Assembly (NCBI GenBank): GCA_028023455.1
Contig: JAQFVV010000111.1
Location: 2,113,909 to 2,177,908 of the forward strand
Length of the DNA stretch: 64,000 nucleotides
Direction of reading: 5' to 3'
DNA from: Epiperipatus broadwayi
Taxonomy: Eukaryota > Onychophora > Udeonychophora > Euonychophora > Peripatidae
The notes under the pieces are model-generated. The model did no database searches. It was not told where the DNA came from and was given only the letters and a program-made list of their open reading frames with translations. The stretch's first letter is position 1, and each line of letters starts with the position of its first letter. Both the position numbers and the translations under genes were made by a program. Below, in pieces: positions 14,452-24,899 of the stretch.

Positions 14452-14901
14452 ATGGGGAAGTGTGGAGGTGTTTATTATATCTATAAAGATATTACATACG
14501 GGACAGAGAAAGGTGAATAACTCCGTGTCTGTAAATTTTAAAAAATCAGATATATTAATCTTTATCTGAGGTTTAAAGTTTATATTTGTGCTAGAGATAA
14601 TCTCTAGTTTCGAAAATGATTAGTAATAATCATTAGTGTATTTATCTGAAATGGATGATATCAAAGTTGTGAGTGGAGGGAGTTTGACAATGGTAAATGA
14701 AAATGTAACAATTTACTCTAGATAAATACTTTGCATATAATAAGATATATACATGAGAGATAGTGACCTGGCCCAACTGATGAGTGATGGTTCAGCACGA
14801 AATGCATCTTGGGGTTCATTTGACTTTTATTATATCTTTATTTATATGAATTTTAAAAGAATGGGGTAGTGAAGTGTGGAGGTGTTTATTATATCTATAA
14901 A
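14452..14901 (+). mobile_element. Hammerhead-bearing repeat unit (retrozyme- or Penelope-pLTR-like)
   Basis: An identical 31-bp direct repeat (GAAGTGTGGAGGTGTTTATT and following bases) lies at 14457-14487 and 14871-14901, giving a unit of 414 bp. A complete type I hammerhead motif sits inside it at 14772-14813. No protein is encoded. Metazoan retrozymes and Penelope-like pLTRs are known to pair a type I hammerhead with direct repeats of a few hundred bp. They are copied through circular or self-cleaved RNA and use other elements' reverse transcriptases. I infer a partial dimer of such a unit. I could not see a target duplication, and no Penelope RT or GIY-YIG domain is nearby. Confidence 0.55.
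14772..14813 (+). ncRNA. Putative type I hammerhead ribozyme
   Basis: All parts of the hammerhead core are present in order on the plus strand. Stem I 5' strand is CCCAA (14772-14776). The conserved CTGATGA follows (14777-14783). Stem II is 14784-14798, with GTG/CAC closing pairs, an inner TG/CA and a small loop. The conserved GAAA is at 14799-14802. A loopless, self-complementary stem III, ATGCAT (14802-14807), is followed by the C at the expected cleavage position (14808). Stem I 3' strand is TTGGG (14809-14813), complementary to CCCAA. A very short stem III is typical of the minimal type I ribozymes of metazoan retroelements, which may act as dimers. Activity is inferred. Confidence 0.7.
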
Positions 14902-15166
14902 AATAGAAGCTACAAAGATTGAAAAAAAATAACAGGAAAAGTTTTAGAATTATTTTCATCTCATGAGGGTAAAATTATATAATACTTAACTGAAGACATT
15001 TTTTTTATGAAGAAATGCCTCAATGACTTTGGAAGTGATTAATGAAAGATATTGTTCTCTCATTTATTCATGAATGATCCATAGATGCTCCATGTTTAAA
15101 TCAAGCGATAAGAAATGCAGTAGAAAATATTTAAAATCATCCTGTTTTTCCAACTAACCTTCGGTT

Positions 15167-15926
15167 AAAACAGAGACAAAACTCTCCATACAGTTGAACC
15201 AGCCAGTGCAAGTCAGAGTAATCAATAGATGCAAGGTTTGTGTATATAATCTGTACCAAGTGCCTACTCATCCAATATCCCCATATTAGTTTCTAGCTTG
15301 TGATTTTCACCAGTAAGGAGCCTTGGTTCTGGGAGCACTATATCTAGATCTTAGGATCTAAATACAACCCTCCAGCAGCCATCTTTTACTTTTTTAGTTA
15401 ACTACAAAACTATGAGTCCAAAATGAAAATAATGTTTTCAATTCAAGTCATTCATTTGTATAGTCATATAGATCTGACAACAGTTCAGAATCCATAAATT
15501 TTGATGTCTTTGGTTCTTTAATAACCATAGGCACAACTAAACATCATATAATCATTTTTTCCTATTCTTACATGATAGGCAAAACACCAAAATATATAGA
15601 TTCTGAACTGTTTTCAGATGTCTATACAAGCAAATGAGCTCGGATTGAAAACATGACTGTGTTTTCATTTTGAACCCATGACTTTATAGGTAACTAAAAA
15701 AGTAAAAGGTGGCTGCTGGAGGGTTGTCTTAAATCCTAAGATTTAAGTGCCATACTTTCAGATTCAATGCTTCTCATTGATGAAAACAACAAGCTAAAAA
15801 CTAGTCTGGGGATATTGGATGAGTAGGCAACTAGTAGGGATTTTATGCACAACCCTTCTTGCATTCATTTATTACTCTGGCTTGCACTGGATGACACTAT
15901 TGTATGGAGAGTTTTGCCTTTGTTTT
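15167..15926. mobile_element. Foldback element with ~340-bp inverted arms
   Basis: The left arm (15167 to about 15505) is the inverted complement of the right arm (about 15590-15926), with scattered mismatches and small gaps. Outer ends read AAAACAGAGACAAAACTCTC and, inverted, GAGAGTTTTGCCTTTGTTTT. The AT-rich spacer is about 85 bp. There is no coding capacity. The RNA or single strand would form a long hairpin. It is a foldback-type or MITE-like DNA element, or a head-to-head insertion of one repeat. I found no clear target duplication. Confidence 0.75.
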
Positions 15927-16349
15927 AATTTTTGGTTACTATTAAGCATAAATTGAAGCACTATTATTTTAGAAGACAGGATTGTTAAAATATATTTGTA
16001 CCATGGAATGAACTTGACCATAAAATATTTATACGGTCTATATGATAGGTTATAGAAAGATAAGGCAATCAATTTGATTGGCTTCTTTTGATGATCAAGA
16101 AAAGAGAAAATGATGACGATAATATGTAATTCATTTTTATGCTTATGACATCATTACTATCATCATATTAAAGAATTCAATCAGAAATAAATGACTTTGA
16201 AATGATAGCTTAACATAAACATTCTGCTTATAAAAATCATGATGGATTAATCTAATAGATACTGTTTAGATGTACATTGATTTTTGTAGTCCTTGTTTTT
16301 ATTTTGGTTTTATAGTTATTTTTTTTACATAAAATTATTTATAATAGTC

Positions 16350-16445
16350 AAGCATTGGTGGTTAAGAGGTCAGCGACAGCTGCTTTACAAATAGTTGTCC
16401 CGGGTTAGCAGGTTCACTTCCCGGCTGATGCTATGACACATGGGA
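16350..16445 (+). mobile_element. tRNA-derived SINE (family A)
   Basis: An RNA polymerase III internal promoter is visible. Box A, TGGTTAAGAGG (16359-16369), fits the TRGYnnARnnG consensus. Box B, GGTTCACTTCC (16411-16421), fits GGTTCnnnnCC. The spacing is tRNA-like. The stretch between them and the CCCGG...CCGGC pairing around box B recall a tRNA T-arm. The 3' part, with CTGATGCTATGACACA followed by an A-run, is shared with an inverted copy at 29.7 kb, which shows it is a dispersed family and not a lone tRNA gene. The tail beyond 16450 is AT-rich and undefined. Confidence 0.75.
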
Positions 16446-17000
16446 AAAAAAATTTATACTACAGTATCTACCAGTTTATCTCAGTAGTTGATAAATTCTA
16501 GCAAGTTCTCTTCTAGATTAACCAACACAGTCATTAGTTCTAAAAATATTGCTCTTGAAATATTAAAAGATTCATAAGTTTTACATTATAATGCTCAAAC
16601 TATTTCAGACACAAACTTTTCCTCCTCCTTTATATAAATTGTAAACATTCTTTCATAATCTTATGAAACTGATATCAAATTAAATCAGATATATTTTATC
16701 ATTTCCTCAATATTTAATGTGCAAAAGAAAAAGTGTTGCATTAGAATGCATTTCTACTTCTGAGTTATATGATATCAAATATATATGTAATACTAATGTA
16801 ACATGTGTTATTAATATTTTAGTAAGCTCAATACATCTTTATAGCAAAATATCTCCTAAATAATCAAATGATTCATCACTAGAGAAATCAAATTAAATAA
16901 TATTTGATTACTAGAAGTGACAGGGTTGAGCTTCAACTATTAAATCCATCACTCTATCATTATATTAAATCATGCATGGCTGCCCTGCACATTATACTGT

Positions 17001-17820
17001 AATACAGAGAGCGTACCAATAACTCAAACAAGCTCTTAATTAATAAGTGTGGAATAAAAAAATATTTAAAATCTCTATCCAGAACACTCTCATCTCCAGA
17101 CCAACTGGTTTTGAGCTTATGGCTCATGTCAGTGGAGAGCTAGAATATTTGGACACTAGATCTAAAATATCAACTGAAAACCCAGCATTTATTTCATACG
17201 TATATTTAAGTAGAAGTTCTGAAATTTTCAGACATGAAAATGTCTTTAAATCTAGCTATCTAACTTAAATAGCTATATGGGACTGAACTAAATTCAGATC
17301 TACCATATTTTAATATTTGGTACACTCTCTGTATTGCATTTTTGTAAATACAAGCTTATAAAAATAGTATTATGTTATATATGACTTGCTTTTTTGATTA
17401 TTATAATTTTACCTTTAAGGCTTTGGCTATGCTGAGGCTATTAAAATATGTTAGATCTGAATTTAGTTCAGTCTCATATAGCTATTTAAGTTAGATAGCT
17501 GGATTTAAAGACATTTTCATGTCCGAAAATTTCAGAGTTTCTACTTAAATATACGTATGAAATAAGTGCTGGGTTTTCAGTTGATATTTTAGATCTAGTG
17601 TCCGAATATTCTAGCTCTCCACTGATGTGACCATAAGCTTGAAACCAATTGGTCTGGAGATGAGAGTGTTCTGGATAGAGATTTTAAATATTTTCTCATA
17701 CCGCACTTATTAATTAAGAGCTTGTTTGAGCTACTGATACGCTCTCTGTATTGCATTTTTGTAAATACAAGCTTATAAAGTAATGTCATGTTATATACGA
17801 CTTGCTTTTTTGATTATTGC
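17001..17820. mobile_element. Foldback element with ~315-bp arms plus a repeated terminal segment
   Basis: The left arm (17001-17315, starting AATACAGAGAGCGTACCAA) is the inverted complement of 17439-17756. A ~75-bp segment beginning CTCTGTATTGCATTTTTGTA follows the left arm at about 17327-17404. It recurs after the right arm at about 17745-17820 in the same orientation. The structure is therefore arm, segment, spacer, inverted arm, segment. The arms hold shadow open frames on both strands that mirror each other and are not genes. It could be a foldback transposon or two opposite copies of one repeat. Confidence 0.75.
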
Positions 17821-17954
17821 ACTGTAGTAGATTCAGAGCTAAAATTCCAGTATTGATTCTCAGCTGGGTATTATAACTAAAAAAAAACATTCTGATTAAT
17901 TGAACTGAACTGTTAAATACTCAATCTATTATTATTGTGCGTAAATGTCATATA

Positions 17955-19870
17955 CTAGAGGTGGGCAAATATGAGGTTAATGAGAACCACATACCAGTTT
18001 TTCAAATATTGTAAATAGCCAAATTTTATTTAACTTAATTAATATGATGACATATTCTACACAAGTTTTAAGTGCCATATAAAATATATAAGAAAATACA
18101 ACTAAGAGAAATAAATAAAATACAAAATAATTATTTCAAAATTTTAATAATACAAATAAAATATAATAATAAAAATTCATTAATAAAAAGTATAACATTT
18201 AATGAAGATCTTTGGTTAAATATTTGAAATTTAGTGCATAATTTGTTAAAGCTATAGGCAGCAATACTGTGAGATGCTGATTGGTTAACTGTGAATTATA
18301 TTTCAATTTAACAAACTTCATTGTGGAATACATCAATTTACAGCAATATATTGTAACCAGAAATTAAAATTAGAAAACTAGATTTGTGATGTATTTGCAA
18401 TGCCTGATCCTCTTTCATCTCTAATAATTCCAATTTCCCAGTTGCTTTTTTAACAAGTATATCTCAGAAATTGAAAATGCATCTTTAATATTATCACAAA
18501 TAAATGGGTTTACAAAATATGCAAATATAGATTTAAAATTTTTCAAATCTTCAAACGTACATTTGAAATCCAGTTGCAATCCTTCCAATTTTTCTTTATA
18601 TTTGCTATTTTTTCTTCTTTGAAATTAATTATATTTTTTTTTTACTTGTGGAAAATGATTAAATATTCTAGACGTAAGATTATGCATAAAAAGACAAAGT
18701 TTAGTTTAAAACTAAATACAGAATGTGACAAATCACTAATCATTTTTTCCTTATGTTCCATAATATCTGTACAGAATATTAAGTCAGAATGCCAAGTTTC
18801 ATTTTCTAATTTTGGGTATTTTTTTTTTTTAATGTTATGATAGGATTTAGGAGTTCCACAAAATGGCTCAAAACATTGTAAGTTGACAGCCATTTTATAA
18901 TAAACCAAAAGGAGAGATTACTGGGCAATTCATCTATTTCATCATTTAACTCTTCTAAAAAGTTTTTAAATTAATGATGTGTTTTCATATTTGTTCTAAT
19001 TAAATTCACAATTTGCAAAACAATCTTTCACATTTTTTCATATTTTGAATTATGCAGTGAAGAGCTACAAAACAAAGAATTTCAGGATCATTGTTTAAAA
19101 GGCAAACAAGACCTAAGTTTTTCTCTGTCATTGCAAGGACTCCTTCAGTCACAACACTTACAAGTTTATCATGAGGCAAATCTAACCTGTTCATTACCTC
19201 ATCAAGTGCATTTCTGATATCTGATAGTGCAAATTGTTTCAATAAGAGGTACTAGGTCTAACATTTTTTCTTTCACACTTACATCTGCAGATACATAATG
19301 GACAACAATAGCCAAATGTGGAACATCCTGAATGTCTATTGACTCATCTTGAAGTGAAATTGAATGTTGTACATTTTTTAAAATCACAAATCAAACTATT
19401 TTCAACATTTTTACTAATTTCACTAACATGTTTGTATAGCATGACATAAGAACTTGTTTGATCAATTTATGCAGTTTTGTATTATCTGGATTCAAATTTC
19501 AAACACTTTCTCCAATTTTCTTTTAATAAATTCTCCTTCTACACATGGATGTTTGGCATGAACAATGATATTTCAAGCTACCAAAAACTACTTTCATTGG
19601 CTCTGCCATTGTCATGACTAAAAGAAGACAACAGTCCTTGTTACTTCTGAAGACCTGATTGCAAAGACTTGTTTCTCCGTTCTCAATTTTGAATTCTGAA
19701 AATATTGAGTTGAAAAGTGGAGATGACTTGATTTATAGTGTTACTTTGTAGTTTGCAATTGTAACTTCACAAATAAGACACAATGACTTTTCATTATTGT
19801 CAATAAAAGCAAATTTTTCTATCCATTCTGTCTGAAAGTTTCTATTTTCTTGTATGTATTTAAAATTTAA
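17955..19870 (-). pseudogene. hAT transposase relic (GTF2IRD2/DUF4371-like)
   Basis: Translation of the minus strand gives, in order from about 19,850 downwards, the main landmarks of this family. A BED-like segment reads KFAFIDNNEKSLCLICEV (near 19,810-19,760). A catalytic-core segment is VPHLAIVVHYVSADVSVKE (about 19,320-19,270). Then comes LDLPHDKLVSVVTEGVLAMT (about 19,190-19,120), and LENETWHSDLIFCTDIMEH (about 18,820-18,760) towards the C-terminus. The usual 'TDG.PAMTGKN' reads TEGVLAMTEKN, so a catalytic-region Asp is replaced by Glu. Stops and frameshifts separate the pieces. TAGAGGTGGGCAAAT at 17956 resembles the terminal repeat common in hAT elements and probably marks the 3' end. 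The partner terminus near 19.9 kb was not found. It is an inactive DNA transposon. Confidence 0.75.
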
Positions 19871-19947
19871 GAAAATTTATTTCCAAAGTCTAAAATTCAA
19901 ACAAAATACAGAAATAAATAATTTATTAAAAGAAAAATGTCTAAATA

Positions 19948-20440
19948 TTAATTTTTGTTTAATAAGATTCATAAATGGTACAACAAATTGTTAAAGAAAC
20001 AGAGCTTCTTAAAATAAAATAAGAATAAAAACAATTTAGAATAATTAAATGCAATTTTGGGCTATATTTATTTTTGGTTGATATTTGTCTAATAATTCTT
20101 AAATTTCTGTATTATTATTATTTATTACCATAAACAGAAACAACATAACCAAATACAAGCAAATGCTTTCCAGTTTTATTTTTAAGAGTTTTTAATATAA
20201 TTGTTTTAAAAAAGCATGAAACTGTAAGTGCATTAATTATAAACAATTTAATTTTTGTTTAAAAAGATTCAAAAATGGTGCAACAAATTGTCAAAGAAAC
20301 AGGGCCTAAAACAATTTAGAATAATTAAAAGCAATTTTGGACTACATTTATTTTTGGTTGATATTTGCCACATAACCAAAATCAAGCAAATGCTTCCTGG
20401 TTTTATTTTCAAGAGTTTTAAGTGCATTAATTATAAATAA
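19948..20440. repeat. Tandem duplication, second copy with deletions
   Basis: The segment at about 19,948-20,248 (beginning AATTTTTGTTTAATAAGATT) recurs at about 20,249-20,440. The later copy lacks one internal piece of roughly 25 bp and others nearer its end. Shared landmarks in order are CAACAAATTGT, ACAATTTAGAATAATTAAA, TTTTTGGTTGATATTTG and AAGTGCATTAATTATAAA. It lies just outside the hAT relic and is non-coding. Confidence 0.7.
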
Positions 20441-20778
20441 TTAAAACAAATTTCTTAATCTGTACACATATCTTGAGAAAACTTGTGCAGATGTCATGAA
20501 AAAATTACACATCATAAACAAGTTTAATTAAATTGTTTAATAAAACAGTCTACTTATCAGATTTTTGAAAAAATATGAAATAGGACATTTAGCTAATAGG
20601 AAAACTATCACTGAAATATATAACCACAAAACTGCACAAGTCATAAATATACACATATGATCACTTCATGCATGCATGTAGTAATTTTTATAAGGTTCAG
20701 TAGATGTCATTTTTATAAGATTCAGTAGATAATGTTAAAATACAGTTGCCAATATATTTGAAAATAGTATGTACATCT

Positions 20779-21160
20779 TAATAGAAGAGCAATACAGAGA
20801 CTTCAAACCACCCAAAGAAGTATGGAGAGATGCATGTTGGGAGTAACAAGAAGAGATCGAAAATGCAATGTATGGGTAAGAGAACAAACAGGTGTTACTG
20901 ACCTCATTGAAAAAATTAAAAGACTGAAGTGGAGTTGGGCTGGACATATTGCTAGAAGAGATGATAATAGATGAACAACTGACATTTTAAACTGGATTCC
21001 AAGAGATTTTAAAAGACCCAGAAAGAGACCACATGTGAGATGGATTGATGAAATAAGAGAGTGTGCAGGGGTGATGTGGAGAAGAGAAGCTAAAGATAGG
21101 AAAAGATGGAATGAACTTGGAGAGACCTTCATCCTGTAGTGGATTGATAATGATGATGAG
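20779..21160 (+). pseudogene. RTE-type LINE, 3' (C-terminal) fragment
   Basis: Plus-strand translation gives AIQRLQTTQRSMERCMLGVT, then IEKIKRLKWSWAGHIARRDD and RPRKRPHVRWIDEIRE, ending near GETFIL. This is the conserved C-terminal region after the reverse transcriptase of RTE elements (often annotated as craniofacial development protein 2-like). It contains an in-frame stop after GHIARRDDNR. The sequence ends in a GAT/TGA-rich tail (GATAATGATGATGAG), as RTE elements usually do. The 5' part, including endonuclease and RT, is absent, so this is a 5'-truncated dead copy. Confidence 0.85.
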
Positions 21161-22419
21161 TATATACATACGTACATAATATAAATTTTTAATAAAATAA
21201 ATAATAAAAATGTTTGATAAAAGTTTCTACCATATTACAAATTTTTGTGCAGTTAAAAAAAAACCTGAAATAATAAAAATAAAATCGAATTTCAATGGGA
21301 GCCGACTAAGCATGCCACTCTGAGACTTGCATTACCCCACTATTGTCATATAACCTTTTAGGCAATTAACTGTATGATTACTTTAAAATATCTTCTATTT
21401 GTAATCTAGAAAGTTAATGGCAGTTAAACATGAAATATGTTTATAACAAAATTTAGCAAATGTTCTGATGAGTAAATATTGCCCTTATATTATTAATTTA
21501 AACTTATTTCAATCACTCTTTGCAGAATAATATACTTATATAAGTGAAAATTGCATTACTATATTAGTTTATTAATAATGTTTTATTAATGCAATTAAGT
21601 TACAAATAAATTAAAAAGAAATTAAAAAAATATTAAGATAAGGTAATTAAATTAAAAAGAAATAATGAAAACATTATAATAATACAAAATCATTAAAATA
21701 TTTGTAATAAATTAATGTTAATAAATTATAATTTAAAAAGTATATACCAGTATATATGTGAAGGTATTAATTCCGCAAGTTTTTTAATAAACAGTTTCAT
21801 AATTATAACAAGTATATATTGAAATCATTGCTCAGTAATTGAACATTGTTCTGTTTTATATCTTTATGAAATACATAATGCTTGTTTAACAAACATATTA
21901 GAAAATGATACATTAAGAATAATTAAATATTAAGCAGTTGCAAAATGGTATAAAAAGTTAATAATGATATAAGAAAATATAATTATGAATTGGTAAGGAA
22001 AACTATTGAAAAGAATAAAAGTCTCAAAGACTTAAAATAAAATCTTGGTATTGGAAGAAAACTTGTTTCATCTATAAAAAGAAATGGTGGAATTGTTATC
22101 ATGGAATGTGTGGAAGAGTTCTATACAGAACAAAAAAATGAATTAATCACTACAATTACTCCATTTTTCTTAATTTCTAAATATTTTAAATAAAGAGGTA
22201 GACCATGCAATTAAATCTATAAAAAGGAAAAAGCTTCAAGAAATGTTAGAATTATTGTTGATAATTTGAAGAAATATAAAAAGTATTGGCAAAGCTATAT
22301 ATCAAATGTCTAAATAATAAAGATGTATCAGAAGATAATATTAATGCTTAGAAAGGGTGATAAATAAAATCCTAGAAATTACAAATCTATCAGTCTTCTG
22401 TCAATTCTATATAAAATCT

Positions 22420-23820
22420 GGTACTTGTGTATAATTCAACCGATGACGTTTTTGACTTACCAATTTCCCTTCCGGTAGACATCAACGTTTTTTTGCATGA
22501 CAACATTGTCATGGTAACCAAGTGACTGGCGTGATTAATCCATCAGAGAGTCAATTTTTTTTTTTTTCACCCGCGAGATTTAAAATTCGTAGAGGGGTTT
22601 GGGAAATTTTTTGATTTTTCTGTCTATTGTGATTTTGCTATCCACGGCATCACAGTTACTTTTTTGAGCTGTTAATTTGGGTAAAGTGTTTTATTTATCT
22701 GTTTATTTTGAATTTACAAATATTTTTTGTTAATATTTCTACAATTGAATTACGTTTTAATTTCATTTTTAATTTCTGAATTGTATCATACAGAAAATTA
22801 TTTTTCGTAATTTATTCCGGTAAACTGTTTTTTATTTATCTGTTTATTTTAAATTTACAAAATCTTTTTGTTAATATTTCTAGAATTCTCAAATTATTTT
22901 TCGTAAATTCATTGTCAATTATAAAAACTTTTTGTTAATATTTCTACAATTCTCAAATTATTTTTCATAAATTCATCGGCAATTATAAAAATTACAGGAT
23001 GCGACGCCATTAATACCAGATTTGCATTAAATGACGCCATTAATACCAGATTTGCATTAAATCGCGTCTTTTTAATTTAGCTGTTTATTTAAAATTTACA
23101 AAAATTTTTTGTTAATATTTCTACAATTGAATTACGTTTTAATTTAATTTTTAATTTCTGAATTGTATCATACAGAAAATTATTTTTCATAAATTCATCG
23201 GCAATTTTTAATTTCTGAATTATATCATACAGAAAATTATTTTTCGTAAATTCATGGGCAATTATAAAAATTACAGCTATGAGAGTAATACAAAGTATAG
23301 GTGTATGCCAAACCTATGGCTTGTCAAAAACACAAAGGGCCCCCCCTGCCAACTCCAGCGCTACGCGCTGTTTTTTATAATTGAGCATAATATAGGGTGG
23401 TTTTATAAATTATAATATAGTTTTTTCTAAATTATTTTGACACATGCATGTACATTTTTATTTTTATTTTTTTACTATTTGCCTGACCTGCATCAGATTT
23501 TTGCCTTTTTTTTTGTTTTTTATCACGTGACCTGCGTCACATTTTTTTTCTTTTTTTTATGTTTAAATTTTTTTAAAATTTTTATATTTTTGCCATATTT
23601 TTTTGTTTTTTACCACGTGATCAACCGATGACGTATTACCCTGAAGGCATATCGGTCTAATGTTGCATTTTTTAACGTACCATATTCACGTGATCTGCAG
23701 AAACATTTTAGCGACTAAATGTGTCTGCAGATCACTTGGAGACGTTATCTTAAAAATCGCAACTTTAGACCGATGTGCCTTCAGGGTAATACGTCATCGG
23801 TTGAATTATACACAAGAACC
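22420..23820. mobile_element. DNA transposon, 1,401 bp, 30-bp TIRs and 8-bp target duplication
   Basis: The left end at 22420 begins GGTACTTGTGTATAATTCAA. The right end, inverted, begins GGTTCTTGTGTATAATTCAA, and the match runs for 30 bp with one difference. It is bounded by an exact 8-bp duplication TAAAATCT (22412-22419 and 23821-23828). Joining the flanks restores an uninterrupted RTE LINE sequence, which confirms the boundaries. Internally there is no transposase. It has repeats with TTAATATTTCTACAATT and ACAGAAAATTATTTTTC, a 30-bp direct duplication (about 23,002-23,061), a GC-rich patch near 23,340-23,370 and a secondary hairpin at its right end. An 8-bp duplication fits hAT, Merlin or P. 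The GG start is more like Merlin. The superfamily is not settled. Confidence 0.9.
23621..23806. repeat. Secondary inverted repeat at the right end of the transposon
   Basis: CAACCGATGACGTATTACC at 23621 and the following ~50 bp (through ATCGGTCTAATGTTGC) are repeated inverted at about 23,752-23,806. This puts a ~185-bp hairpin just inside the right terminus. The loop holds CACGTGATCTGCAG-like sequence, itself repeated in inverted form. It looks like a duplicated terminus or a nested solo end, and could be a transposase binding region. Confidence 0.75.
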
Positions 23821-24899
23821 TAAAATCTTTATTGAGATAATTACAATTCATCTATAGCAAACTGGATTCTAACCGATCAAAACAACAATCTGAATTTGAA
23901 AGTGGTTTTAACACAGTGGATCATATCCAAATATTGAGAGAAGTTATATAGTGCCATAGATTTGTAGATTGTAAAAAGGTATTTGATTCTATATGCATTT
24001 CAACAGTGATTAAAGCTTTGGAGCATCAACATAATGACCTGGGATACTGCCACATTCTAAAGAACATTTATTAAAATACAACAGCAGTGATCTGATTCAA
24101 TGTTTTCAAAACTTTTTAATGCAATTTTATAGAAAATATTTAATGGATCAAAATAAGAATTTAAGGAGATAAAAATATATAGAGATTATTTAAGTCATTT
24201 AGATTTTGTAAATAATAATAATGTGATTGTTTTTTTGTTTTTTTCATATAATGCTACAGAGATTCAGAAAATTTTCCAAGAGTTATCAGATGAAAATCTG
24301 AAACCTAGGACTAAAAATAAATACTGAAAAGATTAATGTTCAATATATTTTCTTAGAAGCAAAAAATAAACACTTGTAATCATGAATTAGTAGAAGTTAA
24401 TAAATATAAGTACTTTGGTCACATTATTAAAGCAGACAATTGATAAAACCAATCATAAAAATTAAACCCAGTAGTTTACATATGTTTTACCAGTTCTTAT
24501 TAAAACTTGAAAATTCAGAAGAAGAGTAGTACAGACTTCAGATCATTCAGTGAAGAATGGAGAAATTTATTTTGGGAATAATAAAAAAAGGGATTGAAAG
24601 TAAAATATTTGGTGAGAGAACAAACAATTATAATTGACATCACTGAAACAATTAAGAGACTAAAGTGAAACTGGATTGAAAATATTATTAAATGACAACC
24701 GATGGACAGCAAAAGTCTTAAACTGAATCCCCAATAGATTGCAAAGACCTAGAAAGAGACAAGTGAAACAAATAAATGAAATAAGGACATTTGTTGGTGA
24801 GACAAGGAAAAGAGAGGTTATGGATCAGAAAAACTGTATTAAACTTAAGTGATCTTTATTCTGCAATAGATTGGCAGTTGGAAATAATAATGATGATAG

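Larger units (their letters stand above)
21955..24898 (+). pseudogene. RTE-type LINE relic split by a DNA transposon
   Basis: The upstream piece (21,955-22,419) encodes the endonuclease-RT linker and the first RT blocks. It reads roughly NDIRKYNYELVRKTIEK, then GIGRKLVSSIKRNGGIV and a CRP-like block ISLLSILYKI. After the insertion at 22,420-23,820 the match resumes with KIFIEIITIHL. It then passes through degenerate RT sequence (FVDYEKAF and FADD regions are unrecognisable or broken) to a C-terminal NRWTAKVLN and RPRKRQVKQINEIRTF near 24,690-24,790. The tail AATAATAATGATGATAG suits an RTE 3' end. There are many stops and frameshifts. It is older and more decayed than the copy at 41.7 kb. Confidence 0.8.

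Noticed and set aside
16350-16430. A functional tRNA gene
   Set aside because: Box A and B are good, but no acceptor stem pairing or clear anticodon arm is visible, and the 3' sequence is shared with another dispersed copy. A SINE is the better reading.
16420-16450. Hammerhead-like CTGATG...GAAA in SINE family A
   Set aside because: The core reads CTGATGC, there is no stem II with a G-C closing pair, and the GAAA lies in the A-run.
20803-21177. 124-codon minus-strand open frame
   Set aside because: It is the antisense shadow of the plus-strand RTE C-terminal region, which has clear family motifs.
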